From the NCBI GenBank assembly GCA_024138015.1, contig JAMXBB010000009.1:88380961-88444960 (forward strand): a stretch of DNA of 64,000 bases, in the 5' to 3' direction. The DNA comes from Lumnitzera littorea (Eukaryota; Streptophyta; Magnoliopsida; Myrtales; Combretaceae). The notes beneath the pieces are model-generated. The model saw nothing but the letters and a program-made list of their open reading frames with translations, was not told where the DNA came from and ran no database searches. The position numbers and the translations under genes were made by a program. Of the stretch, positions 23,740 through 34,440 are shown piece after piece (position 1 is the first letter of the stretch; every line of letters starts with the position of its first letter).

Positions 23740-24960
23740 TTCAAACCTGTTATTGATGTTGCCGATATTTGACCACAGAATTAAAAGCCATCCTTCCCTG
23801 AAAATGGGGTATTCAAACACTTGATAATTACAGATGCATATACCAATCGGTCCCCATCCGGACAACCGCCATTTAATCAAATGAGAAAGCTATGCCATTA
23901 GGTAGGACAAAGGGACAAGAAAAACTGAACTAGGATTTTACACCAGTAACTGAAGGAAATGTTTCCTTTCTAAATTTAGCCATTGCCCAGGAAGAAATTG
24001 TCTTGGCGGGGGCAGTGGAAGGAAACAAAATGAGTCAGCTGCTGCTTTGGCCAGTCAACAGGAGTCTCGTGTACAAATTGACGCAATCTTTGCAAGTTTA
24101 GTCACCTTGTAATAGAAGAACCTTCCGGAAGGTTAGGATCAATAATGTCTAGGAACCTGCACTTGTGCACCCGAATGTATTGGGCAGTCGACGTTCTGCT
24201 TCCCGGATATAATTTAGAAAATGACAACCACAAATACGTAAACATCGATTTTCTCCTTGAAGTGTACGGTGGATGCATACTCTTACTCTTGAGCAAGCTG
24301 TTCCATCACAGCGCTTGCTTTGAGAGATGAAAAGGTGCTGTCATTGTTCGGGATCTTGTGAAGACCGGAGTCTCATAATAAAGGAGATTTTTGTTGGTCT
24401 ATAAGCACCTTGTCTGCTGAAATGTTCTGGTTGAGTAGAGCAGTTTTGTTTGCTTTGTTCCCGTGCAAATACACAACCCCGTTAGCAATGTCCTTGCCGA
24501 TGGAAACTGTGGTAAACCGTTCGAGAATATTGCCATCCTCCTCCTCCTCGTCCACATACCACAGCAAGTTTCTGTCAAAACAAAATAGATTATAAAGCAT
24601 TCACACTGACCCCAGAATAGCAGAATCCTCTCAACCTAACCAGATTCTCATGCCTTAGTGAGGTCCACATATTCAATCCCTTGAAGAACTCAGTTTCACC
24701 AGACCTGCAGCTGGTCTTATTGATACACTTAATAGCCACCATATAATAACCATCTCGCAGGATCCCTTCATTAATTGTGGAAGATTTACTTTCCCCAACA
24801 AGTTGACCTCCAAAAAATACTGAATAGCTTGACTCCACTTATCCGGGATCAAATCTAAAACTGTCAAATTGCTCTTGTTAAGAAATATTAGTGATCTGAC
24901 CATCAGCCAATGGTTCCATCGATTCGAGTGGGGCAACAAACGTGTTGAATTGTTTGCCTA
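23740..24960 (-). pseudogene. LRR receptor-like kinase pseudogene (kinase part only), copy 2
   Basis: Read on the minus strand, 24838-24600 gives the N-lobe: VAIKCINKTSC with the conserved Lys, a helix-C Glu, then LRHENLVRLRGFC. After a likely intron, 24560-24370 gives DIANGVVYLHGN and NQNISADKVLID, in place of the usual HRD catalytic loop. Downstream pieces resemble the activation segment and DVYVFVVVIFQIISG. The wording matches plant LRR receptor-like kinases of the inactive At5g51560 type, from memory of that family. Upstream LRRs and transmembrane segment are missing, and several stops and frameshifts are present, including one near the N-lobe start. Confidence 0.6.
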
Positions 24961-25987
24961 CTACTGGAGCTTGATTTCTTTAGACTTGGTTTGGATTGAG
25001 CTCGATTTATGAATGAGTAGAGTTTTAACTCAAAATAAAACTCAGACAGCAACCTGCGAAAGCTTGGTCATCTGTTATATAAGTTGCCAGTTAAGATAAC
25101 AAATTGAAATGGATGGCTCCAATTAAATGGTGAGAACATGGACGAACAAGGTACAAACAGTATCATTTCAGAATTCCCTCTTTTCTTGATTATGATGCAG
25201 GATCAAATAAAGGAACCACATGCTAGTGCCAGAATAAATTTCCCAAGGTGAATTAGAGGGGGAAAAATTTTTTTTCATCAACATCAAGTAACTTTCAAAA
25301 GCAGATACTTGAGAGCAGTCATTCTATTTACAACCAATGATGAAAATTGTGATGTGGCTTATTTTAATACCATAGTGTCCATGTAGAAGACACCTTTCTT
25401 TTGTTAGAAATTCCATGATTTTAGTTCTAAATCCCAAGGTTCCAATGAAACCTTTTTAAAGAAAATTACATTATTAAAAAGATTGCGACTCAAATTAGTT
25501 TTGCAATACATACCATGTCATCTCATATCTAAAGAACTCCTAAATCACTAACTTTGGAACTCATTCGAACATCAATGAAAGGGGTATGCCTCATATTAGT
25601 TTAGGCTTAAATCATTCAGCTAGTGATGGAGCCTAAGGAGTATATTACACATTTTGAGATGATTTAGAAAGATGTGGTTTGGTAGGTTTAGTATAGGCAT
25701 TATTAGACCGATCTGCACATTGTTTTGACATCTTTATGACAGTGGATTGAAACTAAATATTTGGCCAAACAAAATACAAAAATGATTAAATGATAAATAT
25801 ATATATATAAAACATAGAATAGATACGTGCCAAATATATATTAGATAGATAAGAGACAAATGTGAGATACAAACAAACAAAAATATGGAGGGAACAAATA
25901 AGCTATAAATAGTTATTGCAATACCATGGGAACAACAGATATGATGCAATACAAAGAACTTAGGTACAAAGAATTACATTTTTCAAA
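24961..25987. other. Intergenic stretch
   Basis: No gene is seen. A short piece at about 25165-25240 resembles 22095-22160 (CCCTTTTTCTTGATGATGATGC against CCCTCTTTTCTTGATTATGATGC), a third copy of the local duplicated unit. The part nearest 25988 probably holds the 3' untranslated region of the minus-strand coiled-coil gene. Confidence 0.4.
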
Positions 25988-26809
25988 TCAAATGAATCTT
26001 CTCCTAAAAGAGTCCCATCTCTTTGACACAGTTATCATATCATTTTCAGCTTTTTCCTTACTTTTAACATCACGATTAATTTCAAATTGCAAAAGGACTT
26101 GCTTCTGCTTATTAATATTGCCTAACTCTTGCCTTTTGGTCGACAGTAATGCCTTTTTTTCCTTGAGAATCTTCAGCTTGTCCTGAAGTCTTTGCATCTC
26201 CGTAGAGATCCTAAACTGTTCTTCGTCAAGTTGTCGCTCTTTGGATAAGAAGGTTTTATAATCTACTTCTCTTTCCTTTAGTTCTTCTTTTTGGGTATCT
26301 ATCTTACTGATCAATGCATCATATTTTGCCTTATCTTGATCTGATCTCTCATATTTTGAAACTAAGGAAGGAAAGTCCATCCAAAATTTTTCCAGATCAG
26401 ATTTATCCTCAGCTGTCAAATCTGTAGATGCGATAAGAACTTTAAGTGCATGAAGAAATTCTCTGTGCTTCTCAGGGTATAGAAGAAGCTCAAATTCAAG
26501 CTGCAAGCAGTTATGGAATGTAGATTTAGCCCTGTCGATTTCCTCCCGGCTTGGCACTTCCATGATAGGTGGTAGTGGCAATAAGCGAGTATCATCTACG
26601 GGTTGGCTTGTGCTGGCATTGCCAGTTTCGCTCTCCTTATTACTTGAAGAGACATTTTCAGGTTCTGAAGCCTTGGGAGAGAACCGGTGTACTGGATAAA
26701 CCTTGCTTATAAGCTGGTCAACTTCTGCATATAATGCACCCTCCCTGGATGAAGATACAAGATTGAACAATGAATCTTTAGGTGGAACAACTGATCCCTC
26801 ATGAGCAGG
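25988..26809 (-). CDS. Coiled-coil protein, C-terminal exon, uncharacterised
   Basis: One open exon of 273 codons runs from a splice acceptor (CTCGCAG before 26809) to TGA at 25988. It begins PAHEGSVVPPKDS and continues with a Ser-rich, probably disordered stretch. From the residues encoded near 26560 onward it is almost wholly charged alpha-helix with heptad-like Leu/Ile spacing (for example ISTEMQRLQDKLKILKEKK), ending RRRFI. It is probably a structural or interaction protein; I do not recognise a named family. The acceptor phase is 0, which fits the donor of the HMA exon at 28628 on the same strand. That makes a single 369-residue protein possible. No ATG lies at the exon start, so upstream coding sequence is expected. 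Confidence 0.6.
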   Translation of the reverse strand, partial: PAHEGSVVPPKDSLFNLVSSSREGALYAEVDQLISKVYPVHRFSPKASEPENVSSSNKESETGNASTSQPVDDTRLLPLPPIMEVPSREEIDRAKSTFHNCLQLEFELLLYPEKHREFLHALKVLIASTDLTAEDKSDLEKFWMDFPSLVSKYERSDQDKAKYDALISKIDTQKEELKEREVDYKTFLSKERQLDEEQFRISTEMQRLQDKLKILKEKKALLSTKRQELGNINKQKQVLLQFEINRDVKSKEKAENDMITVSKRWDSFRRRFI

Positions 26810-26819
26810 CTGCGAGAGA

Positions 26820-27315
26820 AATAAATAACAAATTATTTAGTGAAATTGATAGGGATTTGAACCCAAAAAAGGAAATGTAAAGCCCAAGATGTTCAAATGT
26901 ATTAAACTTTTAGATAAGCTGATTAGATCTCTAAATATAACATTCCAAACTGAAAAATGTGGGTAGAAGTCCATTTGTTCAATATGGCATGAGGAAAATT
27001 TTTTAATACGGGGAATATATTGGAAGATGACTTATCCTCTCTTGTACATAGCCTCCTGATCAATGGATCTTACTGATCTTACCATTGCCCCTTCAGCTTC
27101 CCCCACCCCCTCCCTCCCCTTTCTTCTTTCCCTTCCCGTGAAAAAGGAAAAAAAACCTACTAGAGGATAACAGCCAACAAATAGGCAATTCTGACATAAT
27201 TCCCTGCAAAAGCATCTAACTCATCCATCTTAAGCTTCTTCTTTTGAACCATAGAGACGTTGGGGGCTTTGGGATGTTGACACAGTTTCCATGAGTGAAG
27301 AGTGTAAATTTTGAG
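26820..27315. other. Probable intron or spacer
   Basis: No supported exon was found. There is a pyrimidine-rich run at 27080-27140. A short minus-strand frame near 27190-27260 (MVQKKKLKMDELDAFAG) is the only protein-like piece, and it lacks clear splice borders. Confidence 0.3.
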
Positions 27316-27956
27316 CTATAACAGTTCTGAATCTGGATGATGTTCGTCGAGGAAGGGTAATTGGTACGAGATCTCCTTCAGTTTCATGTTTCTATCACCT
27401 GATTCTAATTTAGTTGTGATCTGCATAGGCAACAGATTCGTAGCAAGCTTCTTTTTCCTTCTTTTTAACAGACTATAGATGATATGGAGGTAATTGTTGA
27501 AACCACAACATAAACAGTGTGAAATTAGCATTTTGTTGTGTTCTGTCAAATTTGAGTTGTACTCATGTTTGCTTACAAAATTTTGTGTTCATGTTCAGAA
27601 TAAATATCCTGAAGCTGAAACAAAGTTTTATCTTGTCATGCCTGAAATCGGCCAAGAGCAATCGATACCTAAAGTAAAGGGCAAGTTCCGTACACTATTG
27701 AGAAATCTTAGGCAATCCATAGGCACAGTTACTAAAATTGAGGTTGTTGGGATTTTGGCTCAATGTATGGTTTCATATGAAAACTATAAGTTAAGAATGT
27801 AGGCTTGATTGATAAACTAATACTATCTGCAGGAACTTGACAGAATGGAAATTCGTTGAAAAATGGCTTATTGAATTCAAAGATAAAAATATAGAATTGC
27901 ATAGCTTTCAGTTTTCATTTCCACATCCCGAGTGGTCTGAGGATCCAGTCAATTAG
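27316..27956 (+). CDS. Unrecognised plus-strand gene fragment, two 3' exons
   Basis: Two exons join cleanly. 27599-27789 starts after TGTTCAG and ends before GTTAAG; 27833-27956 starts after CTGCAG and ends with TAG. The join makes a Lys codon and gives a 104-residue open sequence from NKYPEAETKFYLV to PEWSEDPVN. Further upstream, 27330-27390 reads LDDVRRGRVIGTRSPSVS, the same wording as the copy at 22155-22215, which suggests another exon. I do not recognise the family. It lies on the strand opposite the HMA and coiled-coil exons, inside the interval between them, so it is either an inserted duplicated fragment or a nested gene. No start codon or promoter could be assigned. Confidence 0.45.
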
Positions 27957-28627
27957 TGGTGACCAGACAGTCAGTCTCTTCAGCTCAAGTCGTGTTAAAA
28001 GCATGGAATGTATTTGCAACATCACCATCTTAATGAAGTATCATTTGATGGTAGCACCATGAATAGCACCATGTCCGTTAATAGCACTGCTGACAACAAA
28101 CCTCTCAACCTCGATGTGGTATGAAATTAAAATTGAAGAAAGAATTGGCACAAGAACTCAAACTTTTAGGTGTGATATCTTTTTCTTATTTAATTTACCA
28201 TGTAAAGAAAATTTTAGTTCAAACAGACAATGGTTTGGAACTGAACAGAATCGAAATCGGAATGTTTTCTCCCTGTCATAAGAAACATCTCCATGAAAGA
28301 GACAATTTCTTGTAGTAAGATGATACAAGGAGATAAAGTGAAGCAATATGTATAAATGTTTTACTCTCTGGTAGGGGACAAGCATAAGGGGCATGGAGCT
28401 TAAGCCATGGACAGTAAACAATTCAAATCTGCACCATTCAGCACAAAAGTGGAAATATTCAACCCCATATCCACATTCATATCAAACACTCAATCATAAC
28501 AACCGACACCCATTTCTCTTCTCCATCTCTCTTTTGTTCGAATTACCGAATTTCCATTTCCATACTTTTCCATGGGATTTCATGGTATCCAAACACATTG
28601 GAAAATTAAGCATAAGGCATGACATAC

Positions 28628-29140
28628 CTGGTAAAACCACTGGTCAGTGTTATCTTCCTCAACGACCTCATCACTGCTTGCAGGCTGACGCTGTTCAACT
28701 ACTTCCTCCACAGTGTCTACGTTAACCCTCAAATGACACTGTTTTTCGAGTTTCCGTGCAACATCAGCCACATTGAACATCCCAGTCATTGTTAACTTCC
28801 CTTCTTCCATGTCCATATATATTCTTTCAAAACCTATTGGAATTTACAAGTTTTCTAGGCTTAAACTCATAATAACAAACGAATGATGAGTGAAGAGGAG
28901 CAGTACTGTCTCTAACCTGGAACATGGATAACAACGTCCATAGCCTTCTCCTTGTTCTTGTCATCTAGATTATTGAGTAGGAACACTGCTTTCTACAACA
29001 ACAAACACAAAAAAAGGGATATAAATCTGGTTGCCTCGTGTTTTGGCTAGATTTGTACCCAAACTTTTGCATAAAAATATACCAAAAAGAATAAAGAAGA
29101 GTAAGCACACAGAGAAGATATATATATAACTTACCCGCAT
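28628..29140 (-). CDS. HMA-domain protein (HIPP-like), N-terminal three exons
   Basis: Three minus-strand exons, 29140-29135 (ATG CGG), 28992-28917 and 28833-28628, join in phase through GT-AG introns into 96 residues. They read MRKAVFLLNNLDDKNKEKAM, then a short turn, MDMEEGKLTMTG, and an acidic tail ending DQWFYQ. This is the beta-alpha-beta pattern of a heavy-metal-associated domain. A first exon of only a few bases after the ATG is typical of plant HIPP genes. The CxxC metal site is absent (LNNLDDK in its place), as in several divergent members, so metal binding is doubtful. No C-terminal CaaX is visible. If exon 3 is not spliced, the frame reaches a stop at 28580. If spliced in phase 0 it can join the coiled-coil exon at 26809. 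An upstream ATG at 29228 is out of frame. Confidence 0.65.
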
Positions 29141-31080
29141 TTCTCCGATAACCACAAAAGAAGGAAATAGCAGAGTCAAAATTGGGATGTTGCTCTTTAA
29201 GAGGAAGATGAAAGTAAGCTAGCTGCATTCTGAATTGGTGCTCCTACTTCTTTCTTTGGTTTCTTTTTTCTTTTTTCTTTTTTTTTTGGTGGGGCTCATT
29301 GTTTTCACTTTCTTTCTTTTTCAAGTTTATTGTAATGAAAATATCATTCATCATTGTCTACTGTTATTACAGTACAATAATTGAAAAAAATAAAATAAAC
29401 AATACAAATAGTACTATCGCTTTTGGCGTTATTTCAATTGTCTTACTTACTTTTATAATAAACTATTGCTTGACTTACTAGCAGTGAGATTAATAAAATA
29501 TAAAAAGGGAAAAATTAATAATTAACTCTAGAGGAATGGATTAGGGAGAAAAAAAAAAAAAGATTGGGAGAAAAGAGTTGAAAGATAAGAAAAATGAAAG
29601 CAAAGTGTCGATAGAAAAGTACCATCGTGAAATAAAATTAAGATTTTTTTTAAACTTATTAAAATATCGAGAAGTTGTTGACATTTTTTTATACTAAAAG
29701 CTATTTGTATCATTTTAAATCATTTCCTCCGAAGTCTATCCATATAAAATTACTTTTTCATTAAGAAAAGTTTTTTTTTTTCCCTTTTCAATTACTTCTC
29801 TCCTTTTTCTCGCCTTCAAATCAAACAAAAACATACTGTAAAAGTCTCCAACTTCAAACTTTTGAAAGTCATAGTATTGCGAAGAGAGCTAAAAAATGTG
29901 TATACTCAATAGCTATATATTTTATTATATATATATAACAAATAGAATGCAAACAAAAATAGGCCTACAAACTTTTTGCCGACAAAAATAGGCCTATAAA
30001 CTAACGTAACAAGACTATGAACAGTAACCTCTACCTTTTTAATTGTATTATTAAAAAGTCAACATATTCTTAAAATTTATTTTTAACTGTTATTAATAAT
30101 ATAGAAATGAATCTTTTAAAATATTTTAGGTAACGTTATAAATTCAATAATCAAGATTATTTTGATTTTTAAATTATTAAACTATATCATCATAATGTAA
30201 ATTCTTTTTTACGATATTAATTATTAATTATGTATATTTATATCTTAAAACAATAATTTTAAGGAAACTTAAAAAGAGTAATTTTATACCAAATCGAGAG
30301 TGTAGAAGCCTATAGACCTATTTTTGTCAGGAAAATATCAGAAAAGTTTTTTCCCAATACCATCTATTGAAAATACAAAGCATAGGTTGGATAGGATCAT
30401 GTGATCCGTAACGCAGTTTTACTTATTTTACATATGTTTCTATTAATATTATTAAATATGATTGGTCACTTATTTTTTGCTCACTAAAAAATACATAATA
30501 TTACTAAAAATATAAAGAAAACGTATTGAATATTTTTGTAAGACTTAAAGTAAAATCCTCATCACGCACTCGTGTAAATTTCCCTTTTGGATTTGTGTCC
30601 TGTCAATGTCAAATAATTGATTTTTTTTTTTAATATCCATGGTTACCGGTTTTGTTTCTTTCTTTTTTTTTTTTTCAAAAGCACGCACTTGTGTAAATTT
30701 GCCTTCTGGATTTGTGTCCTGTCAACGTCATATAATTGATTTTTTTTTTTTTAATATCCATGGTTACCGGTTTTATTTCTTTTTTTCTTCTTGAAATTTA
30801 TCTCAAAGGAAAAATATCATTATTGGTACGGTTTTATAACTTAGTTAAGCACCCATTATCATCTACTATTATTGCAGAGCAATAATTGAAAAAAAAAAGA
30901 AAAGTAATCAATACAAACGGTAAATTTTACATTCTAATACACAAAATTGCCATCCCAAATATATCCCATTCTATAATAATATATCATACGGTATCTAAAT
31001 TTACCAATCAAAAAATCTTTTATTTTGTTTTGTAGCGTAATGTGTTGGGACTTTTCTCTTTCGTTAAATACAAAATCTGA
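29141..31080. other. AT-rich intergenic stretch with small repeats
   Basis: The first 100-200 bp presumably hold the promoter of the minus-strand HMA gene. A pyrimidine tract lies at 29240-29290. A roughly 60-bp motif containing CAATAATTGAAAAAAA occurs near 29345-29400 and again near 30860-30920. No credible coding sequence was seen. Confidence 0.45.
30563..30797. repeat. Tandem duplication, period 119 bp
   Basis: The unit from 30563 repeats at 30682. Both copies contain CACGCACT, GTGTAAATTT, GGATTTGTGTCCTGTCAA and ATATCCATGGTTACCGGTTT followed by a T-run. Few differences separate them, so the duplication is fairly recent. Confidence 0.8.
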
Positions 31081-31089
31081 TAATGATAC

Positions 31090-31990
31090 TAAAATTTCAA
31101 ATAAAATAGAAATAATGATTAAACAATAATCTCATTAAAAAAATGATGGTTTAAAATTTATTTTATATTATAAAACTAATAGAGTAGATGTAATTTAACT
31201 TAATATATAATTAATATAAACTAATATAGATTTTTTAGTATTACGATATAAAACAATTTTATATCTCATATGAATCTCTTATAATAGTATTATGATCATT
31301 TTATTGTAAAGTAATTACTTTGTTTTAGTTTAGTAAAATATTCATTAATGAGCATAGCTAATATTATTTTGTTATTGCATATGTAAAGCCGTTCATTTTT
31401 GGATATTGTCAATACTAATCAAATATTAAAAACATATACATATAAATATACATAACATGTGCTTAAAGATACTCACGTACTATAAAGACATATATTTAGA
31501 CGATAAACATATAATATTATATATGCAATAAATATATAATATATTTTATATTTTACAATATATAATATACCACAACCTTTGATTTCATTTTTTTTTGTTA
31601 TACCTTGATTTCGAACACCTAAAAACATAGAAGATATAATACCTACTTATCATTTGCATATGTTTTATATGCATAAAGATTTTATAGTTAATTTTTGAAA
31701 ATATTGAAAAATGAATAATTATATATATACGATAGCAAAATGATATTAGTGACGCTCAGTAATGAATATTTTGGTAAATTAAAACAAAACTTTGTGGTGA
31801 AAGGATAATATATGTAATAATATAAGAATCATATAAAATATAAATTTTTTTTATATTATAATGCTAAAATATTTATATTAATTATATATTAGATTGAATT
31901 GTATTTACATCATTAGTTTTACAATGTAAAATAAATTTTAAATTAATTCTTTAATGCCATTATTATTTCCATTTAAGTTTGAATCTCACG
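31090..31990. repeat. Long imperfect inverted repeat, foldback/MITE-like
   Basis: The left arm (about 31090-31480) pairs with the complement of the right arm (about 31600-31990) along most of its length. Paired landmarks include TTAAAATTTATTTTA, ATATATAATTAATATAAA, AAATATTCATTA and CTAATAT near the inner ends. The spacer is about 120 bp. Indels and substitutions show age. It could be a foldback or MITE family element, or a locus whose transcript would form a long hairpin. No coding sequence or sure target duplication was found. Confidence 0.65.
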
Positions 31991-31999
31991 TGTTGTAAC

Positions 32000-34440
32000 A
32001 ATTTTTTTAATGATGTGGAACAAAATAAAGGGGTTTGTTTTTTTTTTTTGGGTTAAATTTAGATATATACAGCGTAATGCCGCAAAATACATGATCGAAT
32101 ATCCAAAGCATCAAACCTTGAATCTTATACTGCTGAGAGACGGCAAATTTTACAGATATCACTCAAAATAAGTAAAAATGGTACACATTTTCTTCTAACC
32201 TTTTCTTTTTCTTTTTAAATAATACACTTCACCCGTTTTATGCTCAGTAGTTACTTATTGAATTCAGTTCTTTCTTTTTGTCGTACCCATAATAATGTTT
32301 CAAGTGCTTGACATGCTCATGCATTGTCTTGTTTTATTTTAGTGTGTGTCTTTCATGGTTTTGGGAATGTGTCGAGTCTTCTTGTTGAAAGACATTGGCT
32401 TGACTCTCTTTGTACACTCAAATTCTGTTTTACTGTTGGTAGTTTGTTAAGTAGCTTTTACATGAAGGAAAAAGCAGGATTATGAGGAGCTGTTTGTGGT
32501 GGGCTTGCTGCGAATTAGGCATCTTCTTGGTTTTTGAATCATTTTTGGTCAGTCATATAGGTACTATGTTCAATTGCAGACCCCGAAATTTTTGGGTAGC
32601 TGGTGGCATTAACTTTTAATAGAAAAATAAAGGGTAGAACCGAAAAGTATTTCTTTTTTCCAAATTTTTATAAATAAAAGTTAAAGATTTTCTCTTCTGC
32701 CATGCTGTTATTGTTGGCTTAGCAGTGGTCGCTTAGAATTTTTGTGTTGTCTTCCTTTTGAATTATGTTGGTCATGTAATATCGGTACTTTTTGTATGAT
32801 CAATTGTTTGTTTGTTGTCGTCGGCGTTATTATTATTATTGGTGATATTGCTGTCTGTTCCGGTGCTAATAATTCGACTGGGCAAGATAATATGGAGGCT
32901 GTGGTAGTAGAAAGTTCTTGATAAGCAGCTCGTAGAGATGGGAGGCTAGTTGACTAGAAGGACCCTCCTGGTCAGTTTCTTAATATTCTTTAACCTTTTT
33001 AAGTTGTTGAGGATGACTATAAGAATCGTATTCATGATGCGGTAGTTATACAACTGTGTAGACAGCTTTGTGGTTTTTCAATGTCCATCTGCTGGAATAA
33101 GATCTTCTGATATTTAGTGGTTAAGAGTTGAAGCATTTCATTGTTTCCCTTTGTGTCTTCAGGTAAGCGAGTTTGCTTCTCCAGATAAGATTCTCTGACC
33201 TTAACAATTTAATCTTATTAAACATCAACAGTTATTCATTATCAACAAAAATTGAAAGATCGGTATTTTCTGAAAGTCATTTTTAACTCAATTGCACTTG
33301 GCTGTTGCTAAGAGTTTAATCTCTCACTACACCTTATGGTACCTAAATTTCACCCAACTTTTGTTGTTCTGGCAAATTTGCATATATGAAGCGAGAGCAA
33401 GTACCATGTAAAACTCTCAATTCACTCTCTATATTATTCTTCATTAATTGTTTAAAGGAGTCTACAGTTCAAGCAAAAGCTTTTCTATTTTTATCTTTAT
33501 GCACAATCTTGATTGCAGAAAACTAATGCAATCTTCTCCTTTATTTTGTTTTTCATATGATTAGGTAATCTTTATTTGAGGTTGTAGAATCTAGTGGAGA
33601 GTGTGTCCAAGACTTGCTCTTTCGACAACAACATGACTTCCAAACTACAGAGCAGCAAAGGGTTAGTTTTCACATTTATTTTGTCTCACATAAGATAGTT
33701 TTAATAGCCAAATGGTGCTTAATCAATTCCATGTCAGCTTATGCCACTTTTGATTGGTTTTTATGCTTTCTAGGAAATGTTGAAATGAAGGATGATGCCA
33801 TTTTAGCACTTTTAATTTATAGCTTTAGATAGAGTTCTCATCATGGAAATGGTAAAAACCTTGATTGAAAAAAAAAAAAAAAAAATTCACCGAGCAGCAA
33901 ACATTGACGATAGAAGCATAATGAGTCCAGACTGCCCACTAAAGTGGTATAAATACTCACAAATTTTGAGACAAAGATCCATGTTTCTGCATGTTGGAAA
34001 ATTTAGTTTAGGAATGATTTGGTGTGATTCTTGTTTCCTAGAGCAGAATGCAGGTTTCGTGATATGGTTGGATTCAGCATATATCTGAGATATCCATATC
34101 CCTTAGAATGTGAGAACTGAGATATTTATCCTATCCCTTCTTATACACTCACGAACATACGCACAATCTTAATCATGAATAAAATCACAAGTTCTTTTGA
34201 CTCTTACATTATGTTCATGGAGTCAAAGCTGGGCTTGGTTTAATCCCCACTTAGGATTGAAAAAACTGTGAAGATAACCAAGACAAACTCTTTAAAAATG
34301 CAACTAACAGCGTTTGGTACACTGAATAATTATTTGAGTTAAACTCCCTCTACTGCTGGGCCTAGTTATTGTTCCCTTCAAGTAGCACAACAAAAAGTGA
34401 AATGGGTTGAATTCTTGTGAGTGGTTTCAATCAGTTAAAT
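32000..34440. other. No supported gene
   Basis: The sequence is less AT-rich than the inverted repeat and has T-rich stretches resembling leader or intron sequence. An untranslated first exon of the CNGC gene could lie here, but I cannot place one. The short open frames at 33614-33832 and 33843-34088 have no recognisable content. Confidence 0.35.

Noticed and set aside
29141..29228. Upstream ATG at 29228 as start of the HMA protein
   Set aside because: It is out of frame with the HMA exons; the tiny ATG exon at 29140 fits the HIPP gene pattern.
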